Shown here: positions 37,801 through 49,375 of the stretch, in pieces
Numbering within the stretch: the first letter of the stretch is position 1
Layout of the letters: each line of letters opens with the position of its first letter
Assembly: GCA_947683625.1 (NCBI GenBank)
Contig: CANTUR010000423.1
Span: 1 to 64,000, forward strand
Origin: Mallotus nudiflorus
Taxonomy: Eukaryota > Streptophyta > Magnoliopsida > Malpighiales > Euphorbiaceae
Length of the DNA stretch: 64,000 nucleotides
Reading direction: 5' to 3'
Made by a program: the position numbers and the translations under genes
The notes under the pieces: model-generated
What the model was told of the DNA's origin: nothing
Seen by the model: the letters and a program-made list of their open reading frames with translations, nothing else
Databases searched by the model: none

Positions 37801-38242
37801 AATTAATATGAGATTGGAAGTAAGATTTTACTACTATACTTATTCCTCCTATTTGTAAAATTTTTTATTGATATCTTTCTTTTTCTGGTATTTTTATTAA
37901 TTCATTTTCTATCGTATCTTTATTAAGAATAGATATCCTAGTATTTCCTTATGTATCAACCACATCAATTGCTTCTTAAGCTATTTTTCCTACATAATAT
38001 TGTTTTCTTTCTCTTTTAAAAATTGGGGTTTTAAATATTCTTTTAAAATTGTTGTTTGGTTGTTGTTTTTCAAAAATTTCTTTTATACTAATATTAGGTT
38101 CATAATTTATTAATTCTAAATATTTTTATCTATTAAATTCTTGTTCATTAGAAGTTATTTTGTAAATAGTTTCATTCTCACTTATTTCTGAGAGTTCTGG
38201 AATTATCATATATCCTTATACTTTTTTATTTTTCTTATTTGG

Positions 38243-39342
38243 GCATTCATTTGCAAAATGTCCTTTTTATCTACAAATATAACATTTACATTCTGATTGA
38301 TTTATTCTTCTATTATATTTCTTTTTATATTTTCTTTTCTTACTATAATATGATTTTCTATATTTTTTAAAATATTTTTTCCATTTCTTTTTATATTTAT
38401 GTTTTTTTTATGTCTATAGGGTTCACATCCATAATTGGGTATTAATGGAAATTTTTTACAGTTTAGATTTTGCTTATTTTTAGTTTGTTTATATATTAAT
38501 CTATATTCGTTTAATGACATACATTTTGTTTCTAAATATCATTATGCAAAAACAATTCTTGTTCCTAAAAAATCTTCAGCTATATTTAATTTAGCATATT
38601 TTATTTCCCCATGGTGCTGACAATTTATGAAATAATAAATTTAAATATACTTTATATGTTGGGTCTATCTTAGCTTTTATATATTATTCTTCAAATTTAC
38701 ATGCATATTCTTTAAAATAATTTATATCGCATATTTGTAATTTAGCTAAATATTCTCTATAAGTATTTTCTGAAATTATTACTTCCTTATATGTAAAATG
38801 TTTTAATAATAACTTTTCATATTCTCTTACCAATTCTATATTTGTAGTTGCATTTTCTATTCCTATTTTTTTATTTTGTGGTTTGCTCAAACCAATTATC
38901 TAGGATTCCTAATAATGTCTGTTATAATAATAATTTTGCTTTTGGAACTTCTAAATCTCTTCCTATTATTATAGTTAAATTTATTCTTGCCCAATTTTTT
39001 TATTTCTTCTGTCATATTTTCACATGTTCTTTTTAGCCAATATACTTCTCCTTTATAATTTTGATTTTCTATTATTTTTTCTTCAGGTTTATTTGAAGAT
39101 TCAACACATTCTCCTACTGTTGGATATTTTATTGGTGCAATGGGTTGAAATTTTGTTTCATTCATTAAAATTTCTTTCTCTGTATCTAAATTGTTTTCTG
39201 AATCTAAATCTTCTTTTGATGAAGATTCATTTATGTCTATTGTATTTATTTGTTCTTTTATAACATTTGTTTCTAATTTATTAATTAAATTTAGTATTTC
39301 TTCAGAATTAGTTTCTATACTAAAAATTTCAATTTTATTCAA
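38243..39342 (-). pseudogene. Caulimovirid capsid region with zinc knuckle, broken
   Basis: Opens with an acidic stretch (NESSSKEDLDSENNLDTEK, from 39342), continues through a Lys/Tyr-rich capsid-like part (38890-38430) and ends with a knuckle CKCYICR, stop, KGHFANECP (about 38255-38300). The CxCxxC-GH-C form with an acidic N-terminus is typical of caulimovirid capsid proteins. At least six stops or frame changes interrupt it. Confidence 0.7.
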
Positions 39343-39349
39343 TTCTTCA

Positions 39350-40669
39350 TCATTATATTCAATTTCAGTATATTTTTCTCTTTTTGGATTAATTATTTGT
39401 AATATCCTAGGATTTTCTGTTATTATGTTTTTAATTTTTATAATTTTCTCTCTAAGTTCTTTTAGTTGTTCTTTAATATTATTATAATATAAATAATTTA
39501 TATGGAAGTTAGTATTATTTTGTCTTACTAATAATTGTTGTGTTTTTTATAATTCTATAGGGACTGCTACTCCTGCAGATTCTTCATCGTAAGTCATAGT
39601 ATTTTTTAATGCTATTTTATAAACAGAAGATTCTTCTAAAGCCATCAATTAATTTGTTTATAAATTTCTTCATATCTAAAAGTTATTTTTCTATTAAAAT
39701 TTAATCTATTTTTTTTATAATTTTATACATATCATGATTATTATTATGTTCCCAAATCCATTTTATATCTTCTCTACACATGTCTGGATGTTTATTTACT
39801 AAGGATAAAATTTCTTTTTTAGTGTATAACTTTTTTACTAAGGTGTCAAAATTTTATGTTAAATTTTCTATTATCTTTTTGTTCTAGCTAACTTATTAGG
39901 TCTAATACATTTTTGTATGTTTTCCCAATGTTCTTTATTCACATATTCATAACTAGGGTGAGTACTATCATGTTTAATAAGCCAAATTTTCTTTCTTTAC
40001 TTATTCTAACATATGTTTTTGCTAATTTTAAATATTCTTCTGAATTAAATGAATATTCCTCTATACCTTTGTTATTTATTTATGGGTCTAAATTTCCTTC
40101 ACTAATAATGTATCTCTAAAAATTATTAATACAATTATTTTGTTATTATATTCCACTATATTTAAAATTTTTGACATATTTTAACTTTCTAAAAATTCTT
40201 GAGTTTCTCTTTCTGCATCTATAGGTTTGTTTATTTCATCTCTTAGTGATATCACGACTAATAACCGACTCCAATCTAATATACATATATTATCTAAAAT
40301 TTTATCTATTGTAGAGCTAATGATAATCCAATAGTTATAATTTCTTTTACTAATAATTCTATCCTATATTGTTGATCTAATATTTTTTCAAGGGTTTTAG
40401 TAATTTTTTCTAGACTTTCTTTATTTTTCTTGTAATCCTAATAATTTATTATACAAACAATTTTCTAAATTTGTTATTAAATCAATTATTAAATTTTCTA
40501 CAGCATTACCTTCTATACTATGATTATTATGTAATTCTTTATAGTTACAAAATATTGTATTACTATCAAAATCTTGGTTTATTTGTTCATTATTATTACT
40601 AATTTCTATTAACAAGTGTTCAAATTTTCTTTTCATTTTTTTTTGATTCTCTGCAAATCCTTTTCTCAA
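39350..40669 (-). pseudogene. N-terminal part of the caulimovirid ORF
   Basis: A minus-strand frame at 40669-40421 (MRKGFAENQKKMKRKFEH) starts directly downstream of the primer-site motif. It has a second copy at 33666-33427. The remaining DNA to 39350 is fragmented coding sequence without a recognised domain. Confidence 0.5.
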
Positions 40670-40676
40670 CCTATAT

Positions 40677-40688
40677 GCTTTGATACCA
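40677..40688 (-). other. tRNA-Met primer-binding-site motif of the pararetrovirus
   Basis: Reads TGGTATCAAAGC on the minus strand; one mismatch to the canonical TGGTATCAGAGC, which is perfect in the second copy at 33687-33698. It primes minus-strand DNA synthesis in caulimovirids. Confidence 0.65.
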
Positions 40689-40699
40689 TATTAAGGATG

Positions 40700-41110
40700 C
40701 ATGTATGAAAGACAGACAAACTGTCAAATGATAGATAAACTATCAAAAATTCATAGCATAAATTAAAAATTCACATAACAAAATTAAAATAACTGTGAAT
40801 AATTAATCCATACAAGCATTCAAACCATGGATCAAAAAAATATAGAAAGAGTAAGAAAACTTATAGAGAGATAATTTCCTACTCACAAGTATTATAAAAA
40901 CTTATAGTAATTTTATTCATGGAATTTTATCTTACTTACAATCTCTACATTACAAACATAACAAACATATATATAGAAGACTATGTCTAAAATATTTAAG
41001 TTTCTACAAAATTCTACATTAATTAATTTTGACACATGGCTTGACTATTAATCCTAATTTTCTACACCTAAATTAGGCTTTTTGACTATTATTTTTTAGG
41101 TCTAACACTT
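40700..41110 (-). promoter_or_regulatory. Possible pararetroviral intergenic/promoter region
   Basis: Minus strand, upstream of the primer-site motif: a TATA box candidate CTATATATATG at 40967-40977 followed by AATAAA-type words near 40905-40920. Caulimovirids keep promoter and poly(A) signal together in this place. Inferred from position only. Confidence 0.35.
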
Positions 41111-41631
41111 GGCACTACACTTGTCTAATTTTTATATTCTCACTTATCTAATATAAGTTTTTATATATATAAAAAAAAATAGTGCCTCTTCCAAGAGAAT
41201 GCACTCTTGAAATGAAGCTAATTCCTAGAAGCTAAAGTGACCAAACTAAATTATCAAATCAACTCCAATAAAATTCAATCAGGCCCAATCTTCAATCAAA
41301 ATTCTCAACAAATACAAACTCACAATACAGTAACAGCAAAGGAACTTTCTAACAGTAAATGGAACCAACTAAGCGAACATGAACTTAAATGAGTACATTT
41401 AGAAAATAGGAACATTCAATCAAAATTCTCAACAAATACAAACAGGTATCACCAGAGCAAGGCATTTTCTAACGGTAAATAGAACACAAATAATCACAAA
41501 ATTAAGGAGTCAAGTATTAAACAAAAGGACTTCTCAATCAAAATGCTTAACAAATACAATTACATACAAAAGTAGTAGAACCAAAAGAACAAAAAACAAA
41601 ATAGCAAAGAGTTCAGATTAGCCACAGTAAC

Positions 41632-42184
41632 CTGCTTATTAGCGTCACCATTATCCAAACTCAGTTGATCAAGTTGTTCATTCGGAGCCCTAAAAGAAGC
41701 TTTACAACAATTAATAAGCAAATTGGGAACCAATTCTTTCTCAAGAGCTGAAACATAAGCAGCACCAGCAGCATCAGCAGCTGAACTAGTACTAGTAACC
41801 CAACTCCATCTCTTCTCACTTTCAACATTTTGATGTTGATGTGGATAGTACTCGAACTCCGTTGGCTCTCCATCCATAAACACGTTCTCTATCACCAAAT
41901 TCTCCGCGTGCAACCCTACAATTCCTATATCTGGCACTACAATTTCCAATTCTGTGTAGCTAAACAACCAAAAACAACTTAGAAATTAGTTCACGCCAAA
42001 ACCCTACGCTAAACAAGAACATTAACAACCATTACAACAAGCATTCGAGAAATGAAACCTTAACGGACCCATAGATTTGGAACTTATCCATGTCGATAAA
42101 GAGGTATAGCTTCTGATGACGAACAACGGCTCCAGAATTGTCCGGCTTCGAGTCTTCGTTCTTCGGCTTATGCGGCTTTGCCAT
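41632..42184 (-). pseudogene. TAF2: TAF2 (TFIID subunit 2) 5' fragment, exons 1-2 only
   Basis: Exon 1 (42184-42069) starts MAKPHKPKNEDSKPDNSGA and contains VVRHQKLYLFIDMDK; exon 2 (41959-41632) contains TELEIVVPDIGIVGLHAE and DGEPTEFEYYPHQHQ. GT-AG borders give phase 2 then 0, 148 codons in total with no stop. This is the N-terminus of plant TAF2, the large aminopeptidase-like TFIID subunit that contacts core promoters; the full protein is well over 1,000 residues. The rest is absent: minus-strand DNA beyond intron 2 is pararetrovirus, then MULE. The normally conserved LSID-MDKRQIYG block reads LFIDMDKFQIYG, suggesting relaxed constraint. It is probably a truncated duplicate, or a gene cut by rearrangement. 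Confidence 0.8.
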
Positions 42185-44140
42185 GGCTAAACCTGAATCC
42201 AAAGCACAGCTGAAGAGACACGCTATGGGTTATTTATAGAGGTGGCTTTCAGCTTTCGAGAAATGAGTATGATGCTGTTTTTACGATTTTGCCCTAATTG
42301 GAGCTTGCAAGCAGATAGGCTTAACTGTTTTTTTTTTAAAAATATACGTTGGGCCGAGCAGACCTAAAAGAGCATTAATTGGTGAACTATACATTAATTT
42401 TTGGAGTAACTCATATTTTATGCTTGACTTTTTATTTGTTTCTGTGTGGATTTACTGGCAGCACTTTTATTTTCACACGTTTAGTGTCTACAATTTTATT
42501 TTGCCATATGTTATTAATTTTAAATTAAAAATTTAATGTATACTAAAATAAAAATGTAGAGACTTAATGTATAACAAAATAAAAGTGTAGAGACTAAACG
42601 TATAAAAATCAAAGTGCAAGGAGATAGCCCATAAAACAATAAAAGTGCAATGGGAAAAATATGGATCATTTCTTAATTTTATTTGAGAGATTTTCACTTA
42701 CTGCATTATGTTTCCCGATCTTAATTTTGTAACTTAAAACCTGCTAACTTTTGCATTTTCCAATCCTATTTTGTAGCAAAGGATGATTGAATAATACTCT
42801 ATGTACCGTGTAATGTGGACTGAAAGTGTTAGAGTAGACAAATAGAATCTAACACGTCATATGCATGAGATACGTGACTTCACATTATGCCACAAATTTC
42901 ACCTTTTCCTCTCTCTCCTAACTTTACACTTTTATTTAATTTTTCAATTTTTCTCTCTCCTTAAACAATTTTTTTTTTAATTTTAAGAGTACTTTTCTTT
43001 CTCTTTTGTTCACTCATCTCTCTATATCATTGTTGCATCTCTTCTCGATCATTATCTTTTTGTTATTCTTGATTTAAATTGATTCCTCTTAAAATTGATT
43101 TGTCAGTTGGAGCTATCTTCAATCCATTTTTTTTATCTACATTAACCACATACTTTAAACTCCTAAACCTAAATCCACGCAACTAGAAATTCTTAAAATC
43201 CATAAAATGTTTGAAATTAGTAAGCTAGAAACACCTAGATGGAAATGACGACACCAAATTTTTTTTGATAACATAACTTCATGGACCAACACAAATCCAC
43301 ATATGAGGTTCTTAGATTGTTCAAATAATGAGGTATGATTTATATAAATTGATATAATCTTAAATTAACATATTTTATTTTAGGCTTTAGGATTAATTTA
43401 CTACCTTTTATTGCATGGCAAAATCACTAGTGTCAATATTTTCAATATGTGGATTCTCCAATTTCAGCGAGGTTAAGAGCTTTTATCATAGGATCATTGA
43501 ACATGATTGATAGATTGGAGATGGAAAATGAAAATGAAGAAAGACAAAAGAAGAAGATATCAAATATAAAATAAGTTAATTTTTGGGTTACATGTGTTGT
43601 ATTATGAGGTTTTTAGGAATTGGAAATTTTTTTTAACATTTAGGTTATAATGGCTAAAATATATTGTAAGCTTCTTGAAAGTGTAGCTAGTAGTGGTTGA
43701 AATGTATTGTAAGCTTCTTGTAAGTGCTATAACTCTTTGAATGTAATGGAAGGAAGTAGTGATGGTCATATTTGTATTACGGTGATCTTCTTTGATGTAA
43801 CGTTTGATTATTTAAAGATAATAGAACATAAAAAATATTGAAGACACTAATAAATAGAGAAAATCAATAAGCCACAAATTGAATATGGACATTTACACAT
43901 AACTTATATTTGTTAAAGAGTAGGAGCTTTACATAGGTAAAATTTTTGCTAATGTCTCAATTTTGAAATTGTAAGTTATTGCTTTGTTTCAATTTTGAAA
44001 TACAAAATATGTTCATAATGGATGTGACAAAAAGAAAGGCAGTATCATATGGTATATACCATTAACTACATATTAACACCAAAATGAGAAGCAAAATATA
44101 TGTATAAAATCAATTAAATTTTGATTAATTATATTCAATT
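42185..44140. other. Intergenic DNA upstream of the TAF2 fragment
   Basis: The first 100 bases would be the TAF2 5' UTR and promoter. A small tandem repeat of about 37 bases (ATGTAGAGACTTAATGTATA type, three copies) lies at 42525-42640, and a short duplication (TATTGTAAGCTTCTTG) at about 43660-43725. No gene seen. Confidence 0.5.
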
Positions 44141-44154
44141 AATATATGTAAAAA

Positions 44155-44450
44155 AAAAAGTACCATGTGGTTTTTCCTTTTTGCACTTAAGTGGCATATA
44201 GTATACCATCATTTGCATTTCAATAACAAATTAGTGATGTCATTAAGTAATACTATGTGACAAATGGCACCACATCATCAGCCACGTGTGGCACGCCATC
44301 CCCCTCACACACGTCATCTGCCATATAGTGTCACGTCATCTGTTACATAAGATTACTTAATGGTGTTACATAATGTGTCACTAAAATGCTAACAGTGAGT
44401 AACCACATGTCACCTAAGTGTAAAAATAAAATCACAGACCTGTCATTCTA
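44155..44450. mobile_element. Hairpin MITE-like element
   Basis: Left and right halves are imperfect inverted copies: TTTGCACTTAAGTGGCATAT (44189) against the complement of GACATGTGG/CCTAAGTGTAAA (about 44405-44425), and AATTAGTGATGTCATTAAG against the complement of CTTAATGGTGTTACATAATG. The centre is GC-richer (CCACGTGTGGCACGCC). No coding sequence; ends approximate. Confidence 0.5.
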
Positions 44451-44790
44451 AAAGCACTAAATCACAAGATACTTTTTTGTACTTTCTCTAATAAAATATG
44501 AATCAAATTCAAAAAATGTAACATGAAATGTTCACAAATTAAATCAACTTTTGTTAACAAATTCTATCAATTATATTTTTCCCTAAGGTCCTAAATTAAA
44601 TTTACTGAAATTACTTTTAACTACAAAAAATTGAAATTAAAGCCTAAATTTAATTAACTAGTGTAAAAAAATAAATCACCTAATTTTACCATATTAATTA
44701 AGGAATAAATTGTTATTTAAAATAAATATTATCAACCACTAATAAAATGATAAAAAAATGAAACTAAATAAATAACATATATAACAAAAT

Positions 44791-45295
44791 TGGATTTATT
44801 GCACCGTTGGTACTATAACTTTGGGCCATGTTTCACTTTGGTACAAAAATTTTAATTTTTTTCTTTTTAGTCCCAAAAATTCTATTTTTATTTCAAGTTG
44901 AAGTACCTCAGACATATCCGATCAAATTTAACATGCATGGTAGCCAAAATAAACATATTTTTAGTATATTTACCTTATAAGCATCCCATTTTAATCATCT
45001 TGTTGTCTCCATTAAAAAAAATTATTTGTGAGCTCCATAAAATAAAATTTTAGCAAAATTTATTTTATGGAGCCCATAAGGTGATTAGGCCGCTTAATGG
45101 GATACTTACATAGTAAATATACTGAAAATATACTGATTCTAGCTACCATGTAGGCTAAATTTGGTCAGATGTGTTCAAGGTACTTTAACTTGAAACAAAA
45201 ATAAAATTTTTAGGACTGAAAAGAAAAATATTGAAAATATGGTACCAAAGTGAAATATGGCTCAAAGTTATGGTATCAATGGTAAACTAAACCCT
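44791..45295. mobile_element. Foldback element with about 240-bp arms
   Basis: 44791-45040 and 45055-45295 are inverted copies separated by only about 15 bases. Matching words include TATAACTTTGGGCCATGTTTC on the left and its slightly changed complement near 45250, and CCATAAAATAAAATTTT near the centre. The transcript would form one long hairpin. No target duplication recognised. Confidence 0.8.
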
Positions 45296-45655
45296 AACAA
45301 AACTACTATAATTAGAATAAAATATCACCAGAGAAAACAAAAAGCAACAAAGCATGTATTTTTGTAAAATGAAGCTACTTAGCAAATGGTATTAGATGGT
45401 GCACCAAAACATCCCAATTAGGTTGACACCTTTAAATCACCTACATCATGCACCAACACTAAGAATTTTATCAACCTCAAAGGCAATAATTAAGACAACA
45501 CAAGAAGAAAATAATTATCTAAACCTATAGGTAGGAACACCTATAGCATCTTGTCTAACTAAATCATTACAACCATTTGGATAGGATGACCACTATGCAA
45601 CGTTGCTCAACAAAATGGCTAGATTTGCTAACTTTTCAGCAATAAAATTTCCTTC
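45296..45655. other. Intergenic stretch
   Basis: No gene, repeat or motif recognised. The left edge of the neighbouring LTR may lie here or just downstream. Confidence 0.4.
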
Positions 45656-48362
45656 ATGATACACATGGTTGACAAGAAAAGGAATCCAATCAAGCGAACC
45701 AAGACATTGATGCTAATCTTTATGCAAAGGCTGGGGAACATCACCTTCTCTTTTCTTCCTATGATTTCTCCTTCTTCCTCACATTTTGAAGTCTCCTCAC
45801 CTTTGTTGGAGCTAGATCGGTGTTGCTATTACTCCCTCAACCTTCCTCACCTCCTCAGGCATCAGTCAATGTCAAGCCTTGCCTCTGCCACCCATTTCCG
45901 GCGTCGGAAAGTGAGGTTGAAGGTGAGTTGCGCAGAGTTGTTTTCTGGTTGTCTAAGCTAGTTTATGTGTTAATCTTCAATTCTTCTAAGTTAGATGACG
46001 AATTCTGTAAAGTTAGAGGCTTAAATCTAATTTTGTATATTATTTTGATTTTTCTCAATTTTTGCAGAATTTTATTTGATATTTAATTTGGGTTTAATTA
46101 GTAATTAGAGTAGTTATTGTTAATTATTTTGGGTATATTAATTTTATTTGAGATTATAGAAATTATTGTGAATTATTGTATATTTATTTAGGTATTTTAA
46201 GTTTTATGTATATTTTGTTAATGTGGTTAATTAATTATTTTTGGTTGAATATTTGAGTTAATTAGTGTTAGTATATTATGTTAGTAATTTTAGTAGTGAT
46301 AAAATAATTTTTGATAATTTATTTAATTTTTTTTTGAAATTATTATTATTATGTAAATTTTGAAATAATAGGTAAATGGTGTGTTTTTGTTGATATTATA
46401 ATTAAATACTATGTTTTAGTTAATTTTGAGATAAAATGTGGTATTAAAATATTTTTTATAAATTATTTATTATTTTTAGTTAATTAATACTAACTATTTT
46501 TGAAAATTTATTCAAAATTAAATTATTTATTGTGTTATGGTTTGAATGAGTTTTGATTAATATTATAGTATATTTAAACTAGTTGGGCAATTATAGTTTG
46601 AATTTGACTATTTTATGTTGAATATTTGGAAAGTTGGATTGTTATTAGTATTATATTATTATTTGAAATTTTATTAAATTATGGTGGAAAATAATTGTAT
46701 TTAGTGTTTTAAAAATTAAATAAATTATATTATGATTTATTATTAATTTTTTTATTATTTTTGGTGATTTACTAAATTAATATTTTGTATTTACTTATTT
46801 GTATTTTTGGTGAACCTCGGTTGAGAATTATATAGTTTGAGGTTCCAATCCGAGGTGTTGTGCCACTGTGTAATTTTGAAGTGTGTTTATTTGGAGGATT
46901 GACTCTACTTTAGTAGAGGGATGTCCGTTTTACAGAGAAAACTCTATCGAATTTTCAGTAGATTTCTCGTAAAATGTGACACCTGGTCAATCCTAAAATT
47001 TTTATTCTGAGTTCGAATCGAGTCTTCCTTAGAAACTCTAGAAGTTAGGTTTCTATTTTCTGATTGTCATTTCCTTTTTTGTCTTTTTGTTGCCCCTCCA
47101 ATCGCGTCTACCAGTCGAGGTTGGACACGACGTGCCAAATGAGCACCTTTATCCTGTAAGTTAATATTTGATTTGAGTGTTGGATTTTTAATTTAAATCA
47201 TATTAAATTCTTATGAATTTAATTTTATGAGATTCTAGTCAGCATTATTCATAGGATTTTGCATGATTTAATTTATAGTTGATTTATTTTATTTATTTAT
47301 TATTATTTTATTTATTGTAATTTTCATTGTTTTATTTATTTTCTTTTATTTTTAAATAAACCATGGTACAACAAACTACCTAACGGGTTTCATCAAGACC
47401 GTATGCACACCGGTAAAATATGTGATTATTTAATTATATTACTAAGACCGAAGATCTGGTGATGCTTTGCTCTCAGACACCGTCAGTAGTATAATAGTTG
47501 TTTATTTAATAAATATTGGGGCTGAAGGTCTGATGATGCTTTGCTCTTGGACACCGCTAATATAATTTTAATTTATATTTATTAAATCACTGGGGCCGAT
47601 GGTCTGGTGATGCTTTGCTCTCGGACACCGCCAGTGATATTGGATTAAGAGATATGAATGCAGCTATGTATCCTGGTGATGCTTTGCTCTCGGGATCCGG
47701 CAGTCTTGGATAAGTGAGTCATATAACTGTTAAAAATTTATAAATCAGGTTCTATCAAATTTTTATACTGAAATGATTTAAAAAGACATTTAAATATCTA
47801 TTTCTTCTCTTTTAAAAATGGATTTATTATATGTATACCAAATGGTTGGAAAAAAAAATATTACATTATATTTCCATAAAATTTATTTTAATGAGGTTTT
47901 CAAACCGTATTCATTCCTTTATTAACTTACTTAGTGAGGTTTGACTCCCCTTAACTTATTTTTTTTTCAGGAGTTTGAGAGTTTTCTGTTAGGCCTACTT
48001 CTCTTTGCCGTGTAGCTTCATCACCAGCTATTCTATGTTGTTCTATTTAGTTGTGTTATATTTACTTTCGTGTACCACAGTAGAGAAAATTGTACAACTG
48101 CATCCTTTATTTGGGATTTCATGTATTTATAATTTATGTACCGAGATACTGATGTTTATTTATTTTATGCACTGATATTATGGTTTAAATTATATTGAGA
48201 AAAATCAATTTGATAATGTGCATTGTGATTTTACTATTTATTGTAAGGTTTCAAAGTTTAAATATTCCGCAATTTATCTTTTAAGGCTTACTATAGGTTT
48301 CGATAGCTTTATGTTTTCTCATTCCCTAGTGTCGGTCACGTGTCCCTAGGTTCGGGTCATGA
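45656..48362 (+). mobile_element. Probable solo LTR of a Del/Tekay-type Gypsy chromovirus (left edge uncertain)
   Basis: The right end reads GTGTCGGTCACGTG, then GGGTTCGGGTCATGACA-like sequence to 48362, the usual close of Del/Tekay LTRs in dicots. Inside are a GC-richer leader (45800-45960) with a GGTGAGT splice-donor-like site at about 45921, a long AT-rich interval, and the GATGCTTTGCTCTCGGACACC minisatellite often seen in such LTRs. No primer site follows the end; a TRIM remnant does. The 101- and 88-codon open frames at 45656-46086 are therefore probably leader sequence, not genes. Family from motif memory. Confidence 0.5.
47440..47705. repeat. Minisatellite, four units of about 65-110 bp
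   Basis: GGTGATGCTTTGCTCTCGG or close variants at about 47458, 47532, 47606 and 47682, each followed by ACACCG-CAGT or GATCCGGCAGT and variable AT-rich spacers. Preceded by GGGGCCGAAGGTCTG-like words. Confidence 0.85.
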
Positions 48363-48641
48363 CATCCTTCATAACCGATGTGGGATATCAAAATCCACCC
48401 CCTTAGGGCCCAATGTCCATGCTGGCACACCGATTCGGGCTTCAGCTCTGATACCATTGTAAGAGCCCATACCAACTCGCATAAGATATTGTTCGCTTTG
48501 TTGCCGGTCCCCGAGAGCAGAGGCATCAACCGAGGCACCCCACCACAGCTCATGGTTTTAAAACGTGTCTGATGAGAGAAGGTGTTCACACCCTTATAAG
48601 GAGTGCTTTGTTCTCCTTCCCAACTGATGTGGGATATCACA
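48361..48641 (-). mobile_element. TRIM retrotransposon remnant
   Basis: Minus strand: LTR 48641-48458 (184 bases, TGTGATATCCCACATCAG to GGGCTCTTACA), one base, then primer site TGGTATCAGAGC (48456-48445), a tiny internal part, a purine tract TAAGGGGGTGG (about 48398-48408) and the first 30 bases of the second LTR (GATATCCCACATCGGTTA, to about 48361), where it is cut off. LTR-primer site-purine tract-LTR within 300 bases, with no coding capacity, is the TRIM layout. The minus-strand 104-codon frame here is incidental. Confidence 0.8.
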
Positions 48642-49375
48642 TTTGTCCTTTATAAAATGGTAGCTAAGTGAGTGTTTGGATAGCTAATGAGAGGAATCTT
48701 TAGCAATTCACTTATTAACAAGTGCAATAATGACTCATTGTTTAGAATTTTAAATTGGTACCTAATAGCTATTCTAACACTAAATTTTTAGTTTCAGTTC
48801 ATACAACCTCCTATCTATTAATTTTCACCAACAACTATATTTTTCAAAATGTTTGTATTATCTTTTTAATTTTAAATAATTATCATTAATTTGATAAAAT
48901 ATTATTCTGAAAATTATTAAAAGTATTAACAACACAAATAAAAATATTAAAATTATATTAATAAAAAAATTCAAAACTCAATAATTCCATTACTACTGTT
49001 GTTACTAGTAGTATTAGTAATAAAAATAATATTATTATTAGTACTTCATTTCATTTTAACTTTAACTAATTATCATTAACTTAATAAAATATTATTCTGA
49101 AAATTATTAAAAGTATTAACAACTCAAACCAAAAATTAAAATTATATTAATAAAAAAATTTCAAAACTCATCAATCCCATTACTGCCGCAGCTCCTACTA
49201 CTACTACTAATAGTATTAGTATTTCATTTAAAGTTTATTGTCAAAAATTTAATAAAATAGATATATTTACTTTCAAAATTATATAAATAAAACTATTTTC
49301 AATATTTATAATTATAACTATAAAACAATATTGTCTGTCTATGTAATTAAATACATTATTAGCAACTATTTGTAA
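48642..49375. repeat. AT-rich DNA with a 189-bp tandem duplication
   Basis: The block containing ATTATTCTGAAAATTATTAA at about 48901 recurs at about 49090, each followed by CTACTACTA/TTAGTAGTA microsatellite. The duplicated span is about 48862-49235. No gene. Confidence 0.8.

Larger units (their letters stand above)
33500..41110 (-). mobile_element. Endogenous caulimovirid (pararetrovirus), rearranged integration
   Basis: Minus-strand remnants of a plant DNA pararetrovirus: capsid-type zinc knuckle, movement-protein-like block, aspartic protease and reverse transcriptase in one direction. A tRNA-Met primer site motif (TGGTATCAGAGC) occurs at 33687-33698 and, with one change, at 40677-40688, 6,990 bases apart, near a caulimovirid genome length. 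No LTR pair was found. The patch 33500-34936 is a mosaic of extra fragments, some inverted. Many stops and frameshifts. A Ty3/Gypsy element is the alternative, but the capsid-type CxCxxC knuckle, the movement-protein-like block and the lack of integrase argue against it. Confidence 0.75.

Noticed and set aside
33440..41110. Possibility that the pararetrovirus block is an LTR retrotransposon with LTRs at 33.5 and 40.5 kb
   Set aside because: The repeated ends contain the primer-site motif and the start of the ORF rather than lying outside them, and no integrase or TG...CA borders were seen.
45656..46086. Overlapping plus-strand frames of 101 and 88 codons, GC-richer than surroundings
   Set aside because: No recognised domain; position at the start of a probable Del/Tekay LTR leader with a splice-donor-like GGTGAGT explains them better.
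48326..48640. Minus-strand 104-codon frame
   Set aside because: It spans TRIM LTR, primer site and a piece of the chromovirus LTR end; non-coding signals explain the sequence.
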